A stretch of DNA of 64,000 bases from Brevibacillus sp. JNUCC-41 (GCF_014844095.1 NZ_CP062163.1:4993501-5057500); one strand, 5' to 3'. Positions 1-8,712 are shown, counted from the first letter of the stretch. A program made the numbers and translations. The notes: generated by a model from the letters alone, not told the origin.

Positions 1-1
1 T

Positions 2-94
2 AAAAAATTGTCTATGCAGACGATGCTTACTTTCGCTGCCATTAATTTAAAGAAGATGGCCAATTGGACATGGCGAGGTCCAAAAATGGCCTAA
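2..94 (+). mobile_element. 3' end of a DDE transposase (IS1182-like), cut by the window edge
   Basis: An open frame runs from the window edge to TAA at 92-94 and encodes about 30 residues containing MLTFAAINLKKMANW and ending in TWRGPKMA. This resembles the extreme C-terminus of IS1182-type transposases, where the last helix reads along the lines of 'AxxNLKKM'. A short hairpin, GGGCTC-GTA-GAGCCC at 101-115, lies just beyond the stop. The rest of the element is outside the window, so whether it is intact cannot be judged. The family call is from remembered sequence only. Confidence 0.5.
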
Positions 95-153
95 TATAGT
101 GGGCTCGTAGAGCCCCAATCTCTTAACTTTAGGCGAAATTCAGAGGGAATTTC

Positions 154-191
154 AAAAGGGGTTCAGAATTATAAAATTCTGAACCCCTTTT
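154..191. terminator. Bidirectional hairpin between transposase tail and terC
   Basis: Perfect arms (AAAAGGGGTTCAGAATT and its complement) separated by four bases. The A and T runs at the ends would give a U-tract in either direction. It probably ends minus-strand terC transcripts, because the nearer hairpin at 204-235 has its T-run only on the plus strand. Confidence 0.75.
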
Positions 192-203
192 GTCTACAAA
201 CTG

Positions 204-235
204 AGCTGACATCATCTTTGATGTCAGCTTTTTTT
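204..235 (+). terminator. Rho-independent terminator, plus strand
   Basis: The 11-bp arms AGCTGACATCA / TGATGTCAGCT with a TCTT loop are followed by seven Ts. It is oriented for transcription coming from the left (the transposase side). Confidence 0.8.
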
Positions 236-243
236 AATTGTGC

Positions 244-1011
244 TCAAACATGTTTCTTGAGCTTTTTCCCTTTCTTCAAATGAAATACTATCGTAGTGCC
301 GAAAATCAGCAAAATAAAGGCAAAAAAGATTGCAGCCGGGATTTCGATACCTGCAACGGCCATCAGCATTTTTATAGCAATGAATCCGATAAGGACATAT
401 GCAGCAGTTTCCAATTCAGGAACCTTATCTATCAATTTTAGAAATAACCCCGCCACTCCCCGCATCATCAAGACACCAATCATACCGCCTGTCAAAAGGA
501 CCCAGACTTTTTCACTCACCCCGAATGCGGCCAAGACACTATCGACGGAAAATGCTATATCCATCAATTCCACTGCCGCAACCGTTCCCCATAATGTACC
601 AAACATACGAATCAGAATGCTGTTTTTACTCATTCCCTGGATATCTTCGTCAGTCCCAGCTTGCTTTTTTTTATTTCTAAAGTATTTAAACGAAAGCCAG
701 CCAAGGTAGGCGGCTCCAATCACCTTCACCCACCAAAGCTTAATGAGGAAAACACCGATTCCTATCGCAAAGAATCTAAAAGCGTAAGCACCTAATAAAC
801 CATAAAAAAGTGCTTTTTTCCGTTGTTTTTCAGGAAGGTGCCTGACCATTACAGCTAATACCAGAGCGTTATCCGCTGATAGTAATCCTTCCATTAATAC
901 GAGCGTTCCAATCAATCCCCAGCTCACCGGGTCGGATAAAACCTCCACCCACATATGCCAGTCAAAAAATTGGGCATACGTTTGCATGATGTTATTTAAC
1001 AACTCTGACAT
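244..1011 (-). CDS. TerC-family integral membrane protein, probable Mn/metal exporter
   Basis: This 255-residue polytopic membrane protein has the two TerC signatures: EGLLSADNALVLAVM near residues 41-55 and ELMDIAFSVDSVLAAF near 148-163, whose acidic residues lie inside membrane helices. B. subtilis YceF/YkoY homologues export manganese, so a metal-efflux role at the cytoplasmic membrane is likely. Length matches YceF (about 257). The ATG at 1011 follows GAGGAGTC at good spacing. No yybP-ykoY-type manganese riboswitch is visible in the leader, but a palindrome at 1118-1139 may be an operator. MntR is encoded 15 kb away. The exact ion is inferred from the family. Confidence 0.85.
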   Translation of the reverse strand: MSELLNNIMQTYAQFFDWHMWVEVLSDPVSWGLIGTLVLMEGLLSADNALVLAVMVRHLPEKQRKKALFYGLLGAYAFRFFAIGIGVFLIKLWWVKVIGAAYLGWLSFKYFRNKKKQAGTDEDIQGMSKNSILIRMFGTLWGTVAAVELMDIAFSVDSVLAAFGVSEKVWVLLTGGMIGVLMMRGVAGLFLKLIDKVPELETAAYVLIGFIAIKMLMAVAGIEIPAAIFFAFILLIFGTTIVFHLKKGKKLKKHV

Positions 1012-1117
1012 GATAAAGACTCCTCTGCTACTATAACAGCAAAATTAGAAAACCTTTTAAAAATAACCTTGTTCCCCGTTATGATAAAAACTCTACTTTT
1101 ATTTAAACACAAAATAA

Positions 1118-1139
1118 ATACGTTGCATTTACAACGTAT
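1118..1139. promoter_or_regulatory. Palindrome upstream of terC (operator or weak terminator)
   Basis: ATACGTTG / CAACGTAT perfect 8-bp arms with a 6-nt spacer, about 107-128 nt upstream of the terC start. On the minus strand it is followed by TTATTTTGTG, so it could be a weak terminator for ypjP or an operator for terC. It does not match the MntR, Zur or Fur boxes I know. Confidence 0.45.
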
Positions 1140-1215
1140 CATTTCGATGATTATTAGAAATCCATTTACATTTCATCATACTCTTACAACTAAATAAAAT
1201 CAACGAAACCAACCA

Positions 1216-1833
1216 CTATGAGAGCCTTTGTTTACTCGTCCACTCTGGCGGCGTATTTTTATCCCAATATATTTTCCCGATATTATAATGGGTGGCAAAT
1301 GAATCATGATGGGTATGATAGTGAAAATCGAACCAATATCCTTCCAGTGGGGGATTTTCCTGCCTGACATGGAATCTGATGATATCCTTCCCGCTGATTG
1401 AATCAAAAATATGAAATATCTTCTCGGCCCTGCCAGCACTCGGCTGCTCAGTGATGGTTAATTGCTGTAATTTTTCATCTGGAAATTGTTCAGCCATTTC
1501 TGTAATGGCTTCTTCCATTTTTGGTAAGATGGCCATTTTGAACTCATCGCCAATTTTAGGATTGATCTTTTCGCCAAACTTCATAAATGCATTTTCCTCT
1601 GCCTTATTCAGAATGCCCGATAAAAATTCTTCCCGATTGAATTCTTCCTTAAGTTCAGTTGAATTCTGCGAAGGAAGATAGGCTAATCCCTCTTCTTCCA
1701 CTAATCCCTTTTTAGTATCCTTTAACGAATCGGCTTCCGCTAGCCACGCCAGATCTGAAGGAGTGACAAAACCAAACGTCAAAACGGATACTAAAATGAC
1801 GAGACTTTTCCTGAACCAAACCGTTGCTTTCAA
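1216..1833 (-). CDS. ypjP: YpjP-like secreted or membrane-anchored protein
   Basis: 205 residues, close to B. subtilis YpjP (about 203). An N-terminal hydrophobic segment after MKATVWFRK (residues 10-30) looks like a signal peptide or anchor. The C-terminal half carries the family-like stretch YWFDFHYHTHHD. The start is TTG at 1833, preceded by a long G-rich ribosome-binding site (GGAGGGGGAG) at proper spacing. In B. subtilis ypjP neighbours ypiP, yphP and ilvD. The same order is kept here, interrupted by ggt and a tiny ORF on the opposite strand. The function is unknown. Confidence 0.75.
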   Translation of the reverse strand: MKATVWFRKSLVILVSVLTFGFVTPSDLAWLAEADSLKDTKKGLVEEEGLAYLPSQNSTELKEEFNREEFLSGILNKAEENAFMKFGEKINPKIGDEFKMAILPKMEEAITEMAEQFPDEKLQQLTITEQPSAGRAEKIFHIFDSISGKDIIRFHVRQENPPLEGYWFDFHYHTHHDSFATHYNIGKIYWDKNTPPEWTSKQRLS

Positions 1834-2071
1834 CTCACACTCCCCCTCCTTTTTTGTATTGTCTTTATATTTAGTATACTTTTATTTTTTGGTAATTACG
1901 AATATATAGTTACCTATGTTTTGAAAATCAAAAAAAAGGATAAATACCTATATAAACTTCATGAACCAGAACTTTTTTAGTAAATTTCAACAATTTTACT
2001 TTTTAATGAAGGATTTTGACGATTATTGGAGAAATTAATTAGATTCAAGTCTTTTTAAGGAGGGGTCTTAT

Positions 2072-2146
2072 ATGGCTTCGACTGCCATGTTGGCTTTATG
2101 TCTTGTAACATTAGCATTTTTCGTATATTTATCATTTGCTGATTAA
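2072..2146 (+). CDS. 24-residue single-helix membrane peptide
   Basis: A complete small gene: AAGGAGG at about 2057-2063, ATG at 2072, 24 codons, TAA at 2144-2146, then a strong terminator at 2174-2209. The peptide begins MASTAMLALC and continues as one hydrophobic helix (LVTLAFFVYLSF) ending in Asp. Size and shape resemble small subunits that dock onto membrane complexes (such as KdpF- or CydX-type peptides), but I recognise no family. It stands alone between ypjP and ggt, on the ggt strand. The signals are convincing; the function is unknown. Confidence 0.7.
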   Translation: MASTAMLALCLVTLAFFVYLSFAD

Positions 2147-2173
2147 GAATAGATGAATACCTACGAAAAATCT

Positions 2174-2209
2174 CCTTGTCATTTTTCTACAATGACAAGG
2201 TTTTCTTTT
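2174..2209 (+). terminator. Terminator of the 24-residue peptide gene
   Basis: CCTTGTCATT / AATGACAAGG arms with a 7-nt loop and TTTTCTTTT after. It lies inside the N-terminal extension of the longest ggt reading frame, which argues that ggt starts further downstream. Confidence 0.85.
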
Positions 2210-2269
2210 CACTCAAACATAAGCCTAACCTTTTGGCAGATAAAAGGACTGAATAATGGAGGAATCATT

Positions 2270-3958
2270 TTGGAAAACAACAATGAAATCATTAAAGATA
2301 GGGATTACAAAAGGGAAACAGATAAAGGGAACGCTGGAATGGTCGTTACAGCCCATCCTGTAGCCACTTCCATCGGGGAAAAAATATTACGTGAAGGTGG
2401 AAATGCTGTCGATGCGGCTGTTGCCATCCAATTTGCCCTAAATATTGTGGAACCCATGATGACTGGTATCGGGGGAAGTGGTTTCCTTATGGTATATAAC
2501 GCTAAAGATAAAGAAACGAAAATATACGATGGCCATGTAAGGGCACCTAAAGCCGCACATCGAGACATGTTTCTTGATGATAAAGGGGAAGTCATCCCTT
2601 TTAAAGAAAGATCAATCAAAGCTACAGCAGTTGGCATCCCCGGAATCTTGAAAGCTATGGATGAAGCACTCGCCGCTAATGGCAGCAAGCCATTAGCGGA
2701 CCTCATCGAGCCATCCATTGAATTTGCTGAAAAAGGAGTTCCCGTCAATTGGGTTCTTTGCGATGCACTTAAAAATTTTGAATATCGATTGGGTGCTGAA
2801 GCGCGTAAGTTCTTCATGCCAAACGGAAAACCGTATCAAGATGGTGATCTGCTCAAAAAAGAAAAACTGGCGAATACCTATCGGATATTACAGCGTGAAG
2901 GCATTTCCGCTTTTTATGAAGGTGAAATCGGAGAAGGCATCATTTCCTGCATACAGGAACTTGGAGGGTTCATGGAGCTTTCTGATTTAAAGGACTATAA
3001 AGCTACCATCGATGTTCCCTTGTATGGGACATATAAGGATTATCAAATTGCATCATCGAATGCCCCAAGTGCTGGCGGATTCACGGTCATCCAAATCCTG
3101 AAAATATTGGAGAGCTTCCATATAGAACAATATGATGTCCGTTCTTGGGAAAAATATTATTTAATAGCAGAAGCGATGCGGCTGGCATTTACAGATAAAA
3201 AGGCATTCCTCGCTGATCCTGAATTCGCCGAATTGCCATTGGCTGGTCTCATGCATGATGAGTATATAACTAAACGCCGCTCCTTCATAAATTTCAAAAC
3301 AAGAAATAATGCCATTGACTTTGGAAACCCTTGGATTTATGATTCCGTAAAACAAAGGGAAGTCGTTCCGCAGCCTAATGAAGAAGATATCAGTGAAACG
3401 ACACACTTCACTGTCCGTGACAGATGGGGGAATATAGCAGCATGCACTTCTACAGTGGAACATCCATTCGGATCAGGGATCATGGTTTCCGATTATGGTT
3501 TCATGCTGAATAACGAACTGACTGATTTCGATTCCATTCCAGGCGGCATGAATGAAGTGCAGCCCAATAAACGCCCAGTCAGCTGTAAAAGCCCGACCAT
3601 CATCTTTAAAGATGGCGAGCCGATCTTGACGTTAGGTTCACCTGGTGGACCGACCATCATCAGTTCAGTCGTACAAACGATCATTAATGTACTCGATTTA
3701 AAAATGGATTTGAAAGCAGCCATCGAGGAACCTAGAATTTTCACTCCAATGGGCCCTCATATTGAATGGGAGCCTGGAATGGATATCACTAGCAAAGGCC
3801 ACTTGGAAGCGATGGGCTTCGCCTTTAATGAAGTTCCCCACTCTATAGGGAATGTCCAAGCGATTCAAATCAACCCTGATGGCTCGAACTATGGTGCTGC
3901 CGATTCAAGCCGAGAAGGCTGTGCCATTGGTCTTGATGAAACAGATTATAAATCGTGA
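2270..3958 (+). CDS. ggt: Gamma-glutamyltransferase, no signal peptide
   Basis: Transfers or hydrolyses the gamma-glutamyl group of glutathione and related peptides. The 562-residue precursor should self-cleave before Thr377 in SETTHFTVRDRWGN, the N-terminal nucleophile of the small subunit. Other family marks are GGNAVDAAVA, IGGSGFLMVY, LLNNELTDFD-like (MLNNELTDFD), GSPGGPTIISSV and a C-terminal ADSSREGCA. The start is TTG at 2270 with GGAGGA six bases upstream. Longer in-frame starts run through the upstream terminator. Unlike secreted B. subtilis Ggt it shows no signal peptide, so it may be cytosolic. It is inserted between ypjP and ypiP, and its last 13 bases overlap the convergent end of ypiP. 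Confidence 0.93.
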   Translation: MENNNEIIKDRDYKRETDKGNAGMVVTAHPVATSIGEKILREGGNAVDAAVAIQFALNIVEPMMTGIGGSGFLMVYNAKDKETKIYDGHVRAPKAAHRDMFLDDKGEVIPFKERSIKATAVGIPGILKAMDEALAANGSKPLADLIEPSIEFAEKGVPVNWVLCDALKNFEYRLGAEARKFFMPNGKPYQDGDLLKKEKLANTYRILQREGISAFYEGEIGEGIISCIQELGGFMELSDLKDYKATIDVPLYGTYKDYQIASSNAPSAGGFTVIQILKILESFHIEQYDVRSWEKYYLIAEAMRLAFTDKKAFLADPEFAELPLAGLMHDEYITKRRSFINFKTRNNAIDFGNPWIYDSVKQREVVPQPNEEDISETTHFTVRDRWGNIAACTSTVEHPFGSGIMVSDYGFMLNNELTDFDSIPGGMNEVQPNKRPVSCKSPTIIFKDGEPILTLGSPGGPTIISSVVQTIINVLDLKMDLKAAIEEPRIFTPMGPHIEWEPGMDITSKGHLEAMGFAFNEVPHSIGNVQAIQINPDGSNYGAADSSREGCAIGLDETDYKS

Positions 3959-4737
3959 TCACTGGATTGAATGAAGCCAAAATGGAATTTGGATGTTTTT
4001 CTCTTTATTACCTCAAATCCAAATTCCTCAAAGCGGGAGCTGCGAAAATGGTCTTTCAACACGACTCTCTTGCGTGCAACCCGCTTGGCTTCATTCATTA
4101 TTTCCACAGATAACTCCTTACCTACCGCAAAATGAGTAAGTCCCCTGATTCCATTCGATTCCTGAATCGTTTCTTCAAACATGGGATCGAAATATACGAC
4201 ATCAAAATGATTATCCGGCAATGTTTTCAATATTTCGTAATGATCACCGTGCATGACCTCAACTCTTCGCATCGCAGAAACCATCTTTTCTTCTGCATTC
4301 TCCCATGTCTTCATCCCGTGTCCCACGAGCAATGCCAAATATTGATTTCCTTCCAATGCGACAACCTGTCCATGTTCACCCACTGCGAAACTTGCGACTA
4401 TCGCATCCGAGCCCAAGCCCATTGTACAATCAAGCACAGCGTTCCCTTTGTTTATATCTCCGGCAATGAGAAATGGGTCACTCTCGCCGCGCATTATTCT
4501 TTTAATACGGATCATCGCCAGGTTCGGGTGAAAAAAGAATGGTTCTTCTTCCTGGTATCGATATAACTCCATCCGCTTATTACCAAAAACAAGGCAATCA
4601 TCTTCATTCTGTTCCGCTTGAATATCTCTGACCGATCTTTTTCTTCTGGCTATAAAGGGGATTTTTAATTCTTCAGCTAACCTTTTGGCTAATATCATCG
4701 TTTCTTTACCGGCTCTTCCTACTGTTGTGACAAACAT
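3946..4737 (-). CDS. ypiP: YpiP, RsmJ-like class I SAM-dependent methyltransferase
   Basis: 263 residues. A Rossmann methyltransferase core is visible: VLDCTMGLGSDAIVASF (SAM-binding glycine loop, about 100-117), a following acidic strand end, and VYFDPMF (about 182-188), a variant of the DPPY-like catalytic motif seen in RsmJ-type 16S rRNA guanine methyltransferases. Its natural substrate in Bacillus is not known to me. The start follows AAGGGG. It belongs to the conserved ypjP-ypiP-brxA-ilvD neighbourhood and is separated from brxA by a terminator, so it has its own promoter or relies on readthrough. Its stop overlaps ggt tail to tail. Confidence 0.8.
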   Translation of the reverse strand: MFVTTVGRAGKETMILAKRLAEELKIPFIARRKRSVRDIQAEQNEDDCLVFGNKRMELYRYQEEEPFFFHPNLAMIRIKRIMRGESDPFLIAGDINKGNAVLDCTMGLGSDAIVASFAVGEHGQVVALEGNQYLALLVGHGMKTWENAEEKMVSAMRRVEVMHGDHYEILKTLPDNHFDVVYFDPMFEETIQESNGIRGLTHFAVGKELSVEIMNEAKRVARKRVVLKDHFRSSRFEEFGFEVIKRKTSKFHFGFIQSSDHDL

Positions 4738-4763
4738 GTATCCTACCCCTTCATACTCTCTAA

Positions 4764-4797
4764 AATTTGAAAAGAATGCCCTGTTTCCAGGGCATTC
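4764..4797 (-). terminator. Terminator after brxA
   Basis: On the minus strand GAATGCCCTG-GAAA-CAGGGCATTC: a 10-bp stem closed by a GNRA-type tetraloop, followed by TTTTCAAATTTT. Confidence 0.85.
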
Positions 4798-4804
4798 CGC
4801 TTCA

Positions 4805-5242
4805 TCACTTATTTATTTGACTGAATGCTGCCAATAAATTTTCCATGATAGCTTCCATTGGCTGTCCTTCTATATCATGGCGAGGAATGAAATGTACGAC
4901 CTCTTTGCCCTTTAAAAGAGCCATGGATGGTGAAGAAGGTTCTATTCCATCGAAGTATTCCCGCATTTTAGCTGTCGCTTCCTTATCTTGGCCAGCAAAT
5001 ACAGTTACCAAATGATCTGGCTTATTGTCTGCTTGAAGTACCGCTTGAGTAGCAGCTGGACGGGCTAACCCGGCTGCACAGCCGCAAACTGAATTCACGA
5101 CCACAAGTGTCGTACCATCTACCGATTGCATAAAGCTTTCTACCGCTTCTGCGGATTCCAACTCATCAAAACCTGCTTGCACCAGTTCCGCCCGCATTGG
5201 TTTCACCATTTGTTTCATATATTCATCATATGCCATAGACAT
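4805..5242 (-). CDS. brxA: Bacilliredoxin BrxA (YphP), CGC motif
   Basis: 145 residues. Removes bacillithiol from mixed disulfides on cytosolic proteins. The redox motif VNSVCGCAAGLARP places the active cysteines at 53 and 55, the same positions as B. subtilis YphP. The C-terminal half contains the family stretch VTVFAGQDKEATAKMREYF. The chosen ATG follows AAGGAGG plus seven Ts, an ideal ribosome-binding site, so the ten extra upstream codons of the open frame are not coding. It lies between ilvD and ypiP and is bracketed by terminators, so it is probably monocistronic. Confidence 0.95.
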   Translation of the reverse strand: MSMAYDEYMKQMVKPMRAELVQAGFDELESAEAVESFMQSVDGTTLVVVNSVCGCAAGLARPAATQAVLQADNKPDHLVTVFAGQDKEATAKMREYFDGIEPSSPSMALLKGKEVVHFIPRHDIEGQPMEAIMENLLAAFSQINK

Positions 5243-5351
5243 AAAAAAACCTCCTTGGTTACAATTCTTCAATTAGTCTAATCATACTATATTCTTAAGT
5301 GCATATGCAAAAATGACGCTTAAAGCTTTGTAAAATTTCATTGTTCTTCAC

Positions 5352-5401
5352 AAAAAAACATGGTGACAGAATCCACTTTCATTCTGTCTCCATGTTTTTT
5401 T
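5352..5401 (-). terminator. Terminator after ilvD
   Basis: Long near-perfect stem (AACATGG.GACAGAAT against ATTCTGTC.CCATGTT) flanked by A and T runs on both sides, just beyond the ilvD stop. It can work in both directions. Confidence 0.85.
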
Positions 5402-5416
5402 AAGCTTCCTTTTAGC

Positions 5417-7102
5417 TTAAACTTTCATCACGCCGCCTGAGCTGGCATTCGTCACAAGTTTGGAATAACGTGCTAAATAGCCTGTCCTGACTTTTGACTC
5501 GAAGCCTTTCCAATTGGCTTTGCGTTTTTCGAATTCTTCATCGGAAATTTCCAATTCGATTTTACGATTATTCAAATCCAATTCGATGATATCTCCATCT
5601 TCAACAAAGGCAATCGGTCCTCCCTCAGCTGCTTCGGGGGATATATGACCAATGCTGATGCCTCGGGATGCGCCTGAAAAGCGGCCATCGGTGATCAAAC
5701 CGACTTTCGCTCCAAGTCCCCTCCCGACGATTTGGGAAGTGGGTGCCAACATTTCCGGCATACCCGGCCCGCCTTTAGGGCCTTCGTAACGAATGACCAC
5801 TACATCCCCTTCTTTGACCTTCCCAGTAATGATCCCTGAAAGTGCATCTTCCTGGGAATCGAAACAAATGGCAGGACCCCTGTGGTAGCCACCAACTGAT
5901 GCGTCAACCGCCCCTACTTTTACAATGGAGCCTTGAGGAGCAAGGTTACCAAATAATACAGCAAGCCCGCCACGCTCAGAATGCGGATTATCTAACGGAT
6001 GGATGACATCCTTGTCCAATATTTCACAGCCGGCAACATTTTCACGGAGCGTTTTACCTGAGACAGAAAGGCAGTCCCCATTAAAGGCACCTGGTTTTTT
6101 GAGTAACTCATTAATGACGGCACTTACACCACCGGCATTATGGACATCTTCAATATGATAATCGGATGCCGGTGCGATTTTCGCTAAATGCGGTACTCGG
6201 TTAGCTATTTCATTTATGCGTTCCATTGGATATTCAAAACCTGCTTCATGTGCCAATGCAAGTGTATGAAGAACGGTGTTGGTCGAACCGCCCATCGCCA
6301 TATCCAAGGCAAAGGCATTATCAATAGCTTCAATCGTTACGATATCACGAGGCTTGATATCCTGTTTGATTAACTCCATCAACTGTTTAGCGGATTTCTT
6401 AACGAATTCCTTACGTTCTTCGGCTACGGCCAAAATCGTTCCATTTCCCGGAAGTGCAAGTCCTAAGCCTTCCGCCAGGCAGTTCATGGAGTTCGCCGTG
6501 AACATTCCTGAACAAGAACCGCAAGTAGGGCAAGCAACTTGCTCGATTTCCTGCAAATCTTCTTCATTGATATTACCTGCTTGATAAGCGCCCACACCTT
6601 CAAACACGGATGTTAGTGAAAGAGATTTACCGTTTTTGTCTTTACCTGCTTTCATGGGTCCGCCACTTACGAATATTGTTGGAATATTGACACGAAGTGC
6701 TGCCATCATCATTCCCGGCGTTATCTTGTCACAGTTTGGAATGCAAACCATCCCGTCAAACCAATGTGCTGATACAACAGTTTCCACGGAATCCGCAATG
6801 ATTTCACGACTTGGCAACGAATAGCGCATACCAATATGACCCATTGCAATTCCATCATCCACCCCAATCGTATTAAATTCGAAAGGAACACCGCCAGCCT
6901 CGCGAATCGCTTCCTTCACTATTTTTCCGAATTCCTGAAGGTGGACATGACCTGGAACGATGTCGATGTAAGAATTACAAACCGCGATGAACGGTTTACC
7001 GAAATCTTCTTCTTTAACCCCTGCTGCCCGCAACAGACTTCTATGTGGAGCTCGATCGACCCCTTTTGTAATCATGTCACTTCTCATATTTGATGTAGAC
7101 AT
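5417..7102 (-). CDS. ilvD: Dihydroxy-acid dehydratase
   Basis: Converts 2,3-dihydroxyisovalerate (and the methylvalerate analogue) to the keto acid in valine, isoleucine and leucine synthesis. It needs an Fe-S cluster. About 561 residues, as in the family. Cluster cysteines are seen in [12 protein letters not shown] and [11 protein letters not shown]. Also present are GGSTNTVLH and the C-terminal [20 protein letters not shown]. The ATG at 7102 has GGGGGT upstream at normal spacing; the open frame also allows a TTG five codons earlier that overlaps this site. A perfect palindrome at 7152-7175 lies about 50 nt upstream and could be a CodY-type control site. Confidence 0.97.
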   Translation of the reverse strand: MSTSNMRSDMITKGVDRAPHRSLLRAAGVKEEDFGKPFIAVCNSYIDIVPGHVHLQEFGKIVKEAIREAGGVPFEFNTIGVDDGIAMGHIGMRYSLPSREIIADSVETVVSAHWFDGMVCIPNCDKITPGMMMAALRVNIPTIFVSGGPMKAGKDKNGKSLSLTSVFEGVGAYQAGNINEEDLQEIEQVACPTCGSCSGMFTANSMNCLAEGLGLALPGNGTILAVAEERKEFVKKSAKQLMELIKQDIKPRDIVTIEAIDNAFALDMAMGGSTNTVLHTLALAHEAGFEYPMERINEIANRVPHLAKIAPASDYHIEDVHNAGGVSAVINELLKKPGAFNGDCLSVSGKTLRENVAGCEILDKDVIHPLDNPHSERGGLAVLFGNLAPQGSIVKVGAVDASVGGYHRGPAICFDSQEDALSGIITGKVKEGDVVVIRYEGPKGGPGMPEMLAPTSQIVGRGLGAKVGLITDGRFSGASRGISIGHISPEAAEGGPIAFVEDGDIIELDLNNRKIELEISDEEFEKRKANWKGFESKVRTGYLARYSKLVTNASSGGVMKV

Positions 7103-7151
7103 TTGTTGTACCCCCAATTTCCACTAAATGTTTAATGATTCAATATAATAT

Positions 7152-7175
7152 AATTTTTAGTATACTCTAAAAATT
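7152..7175. promoter_or_regulatory. Palindromic operator candidate upstream of ilvD
   Basis: AATTTTTAG / CTAAAAATT perfect 9-bp arms around TATACT. Each arm plus spacer matches the CodY consensus (AATTTTCWGAAAATT) at 11 of 15 positions, giving two overlapping CodY-like boxes. The centre TATACT could also serve as a -10. CodY control of branched-chain amino-acid genes is known; this exact site is inference. Confidence 0.45.
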
Positions 7176-7363
7176 CTAACATATTTACATCCAAATGCAA
7201 CCATTCAATACAAAATATCTACAAAAATCATTTTACTAAAATAATAGCGATCAAATTTATATCAGAAAAACTTCTGTATAACGAAATATTAGCCATTTTG
7301 AATGTTTTGGATTTCGACCTAGGGGAACGATTGTCAAGTGACTTGAAGATCCGCTTCAAGAAT

Positions 7364-7400
7364 AAAAAGGCATACGGATTAAATCATCCGCATGCCTTTT
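7364..7400 (-). terminator. Terminator after ypgR
   Basis: AAAAGGCATRCGGAT-type stem. The one irregular position is a G-U pair only in minus-strand RNA, and TTTTTATTC follows on that strand, so it serves the minus-strand gene. Confidence 0.8.
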
Positions 7401-7445
7401 GCCTGTAACCTTTACAGGTTCCATTAAGTAATTCCCCATTAAATC

Positions 7446-8582
7446 TCACTTGTCATTTGCTTGTCTTGATTCTGTCATTTGCTTCCAAACCGAACCTTTT
7501 GCTTCTTCCCCATTTTCTATACGGTCAATGGCCATCTTGACTTGCAGGGCCACTTCGAATTCAGGGTCCTGTTCCGCTTGCTTTAGATAAGGGAGGGTCG
7601 TTTCATTTCCCACTTCATATAAAAACATCGCCGCCCTCCATCTAACCAATTTATTTTTATCCGAAAGTGATTGAGACATTTCTCCCATCGCTTCTTCAAA
7701 GCCAAGATCGGATAAACAATCCCCAGCCGTACGTCTTACGGCTGCACTTTTATCTTTCAATGCTTTATACAAGCTCGGAAGCACTTTTCTATCTTCGATC
7801 ATACCCAAGTATACTACCGCGAGCCGTCGAATCGAGACCTTACCATCGGAGAGTGCCATGTCCAATACGGGTATATCATCAACCGTTGGATCTTCCATTT
7901 GTTCTAAAGCCTGATATCGCTTTTCCCAGCTTTCGTCCTTCAGCATTTCTGCAGTCAGTTTAATTTTTGGTCGTTTCAAAATTGCTTCCTTCGCATCCAC
8001 CATTTCTTTTGCAGCGGCTACCAGCCGATTAATTCGTTCTTCCGGGTAAGCTGCAATCAACTCATCGGATACTTCCTTCACGATATCTTCCATATCACCA
8101 TACCTTACGCCATAATCCTTCCATTTTCGAAGCAGGACTACATTGTCCTCTTCTTTTTGGGCCGCTGAAATGCCCTTTAAGAAATAATCCGGTAAGGCAA
8201 AACGTTTTTCGTGTTGGCTATCACTTGCTTTAATTTGCATCGGAATGCCCTTGAATTGTTGAATGGCAACAGTTACTTCACCGTAATGTTCATTTAATGC
8301 CGTTTGTTGATTTTGTTCTTCGGTTTTTTCCCCGAAAACCTGACGGATTTGGACCAAAATATCTTTCCAATCATATTTCGCATTTCGCTCAACGGCTAAG
8401 AAGTCCGCAACATGATATACCCCTTTCACTCCCTCGATCGTAAATAAATCTCTAATCAGCTGGGGTGCTTGGTCAGCTTGATCTTTCTTATAATTATTGC
8501 TTTTACCAGCTAATAGCTCTTCAGTTAAATTGATTTTCATTGTATTCGGACTTGGTGTAGGTTCTATCGACTTAATTTTCAA
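7446..8582 (-). CDS. ypgR: YpgR / CvfC-type protein: NifU-N-like domain plus HEAT repeats
   Basis: About 378 residues. The N-terminus KIKSIEPTPSPNTMK through VYHVADFLAVERNAKYDWKDIL matches the scaffold Nfu/NifU N-terminal domain; the second half (about 225-360) is built of HEAT-like alpha repeats (PVLDMALSDGKVSIRRLAVVYLG and similar). Homologues are annotated as conserved virulence factor C in Staphylococcus. The biochemical role is unclear, though the Nfu-N module hints at Fe-S handling next to Fe-S-dependent IlvD. The best start is TTG at 8582 with AAAGGAG nine bases upstream; an ATG in between is out of frame. A terminator follows at 7364-7400. Confidence 0.85.
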   Translation of the reverse strand: MKIKSIEPTPSPNTMKINLTEELLAGKSNNYKKDQADQAPQLIRDLFTIEGVKGVYHVADFLAVERNAKYDWKDILVQIRQVFGEKTEEQNQQTALNEHYGEVTVAIQQFKGIPMQIKASDSQHEKRFALPDYFLKGISAAQKEEDNVVLLRKWKDYGVRYGDMEDIVKEVSDELIAAYPEERINRLVAAAKEMVDAKEAILKRPKIKLTAEMLKDESWEKRYQALEQMEDPTVDDIPVLDMALSDGKVSIRRLAVVYLGMIEDRKVLPSLYKALKDKSAAVRRTAGDCLSDLGFEEAMGEMSQSLSDKNKLVRWRAAMFLYEVGNETTLPYLKQAEQDPEFEVALQVKMAIDRIENGEEAKGSVWKQMTESRQANDK

Positions 8583-8666
8583 TGCATTTCTCTCCTTTAA
8601 CAAGACGTTTCCATGTACTAGATATTATCACATCGGCAACAGATTCTCATGCAATTGAGATTGGCC

Positions 8667-8705
8667 AAAAAAAGACCGGTCCAGGCTTGTTCCCTTGGAC
8701 CGGTC
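8667..8705 (-). terminator. Terminator after the ABC-F gene
   Basis: GACCGGTCCA / TGGACCGGTC stem with seven Ts on the minus strand. Confidence 0.88.
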
Positions 8706-8712
8706 ATCCCGC

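Noticed and set aside
296-709. Long plus-strand frame opposite terC
   Set aside because: Antisense shadow of a well-supported membrane-protein gene; no ribosome-binding site or family similarity.
1012-1117. yybP-ykoY manganese riboswitch before terC
   Set aside because: The conserved GGGGAGUAG blocks are absent on the minus strand.
2153-2269. N-terminal extension of ggt from ATG 2153
   Set aside because: It contains a strong terminator hairpin (2174-2209), shows no signal-peptide character and has no ribosome-binding site; TTG 2270 has GGAGGA at six bases.
7176-7363. T-box or other riboswitch in the ilvD leader
   Set aside because: No T-box sequence (AGGGTGGNACCGCG) or specifier-loop features were found; only the palindrome is left.
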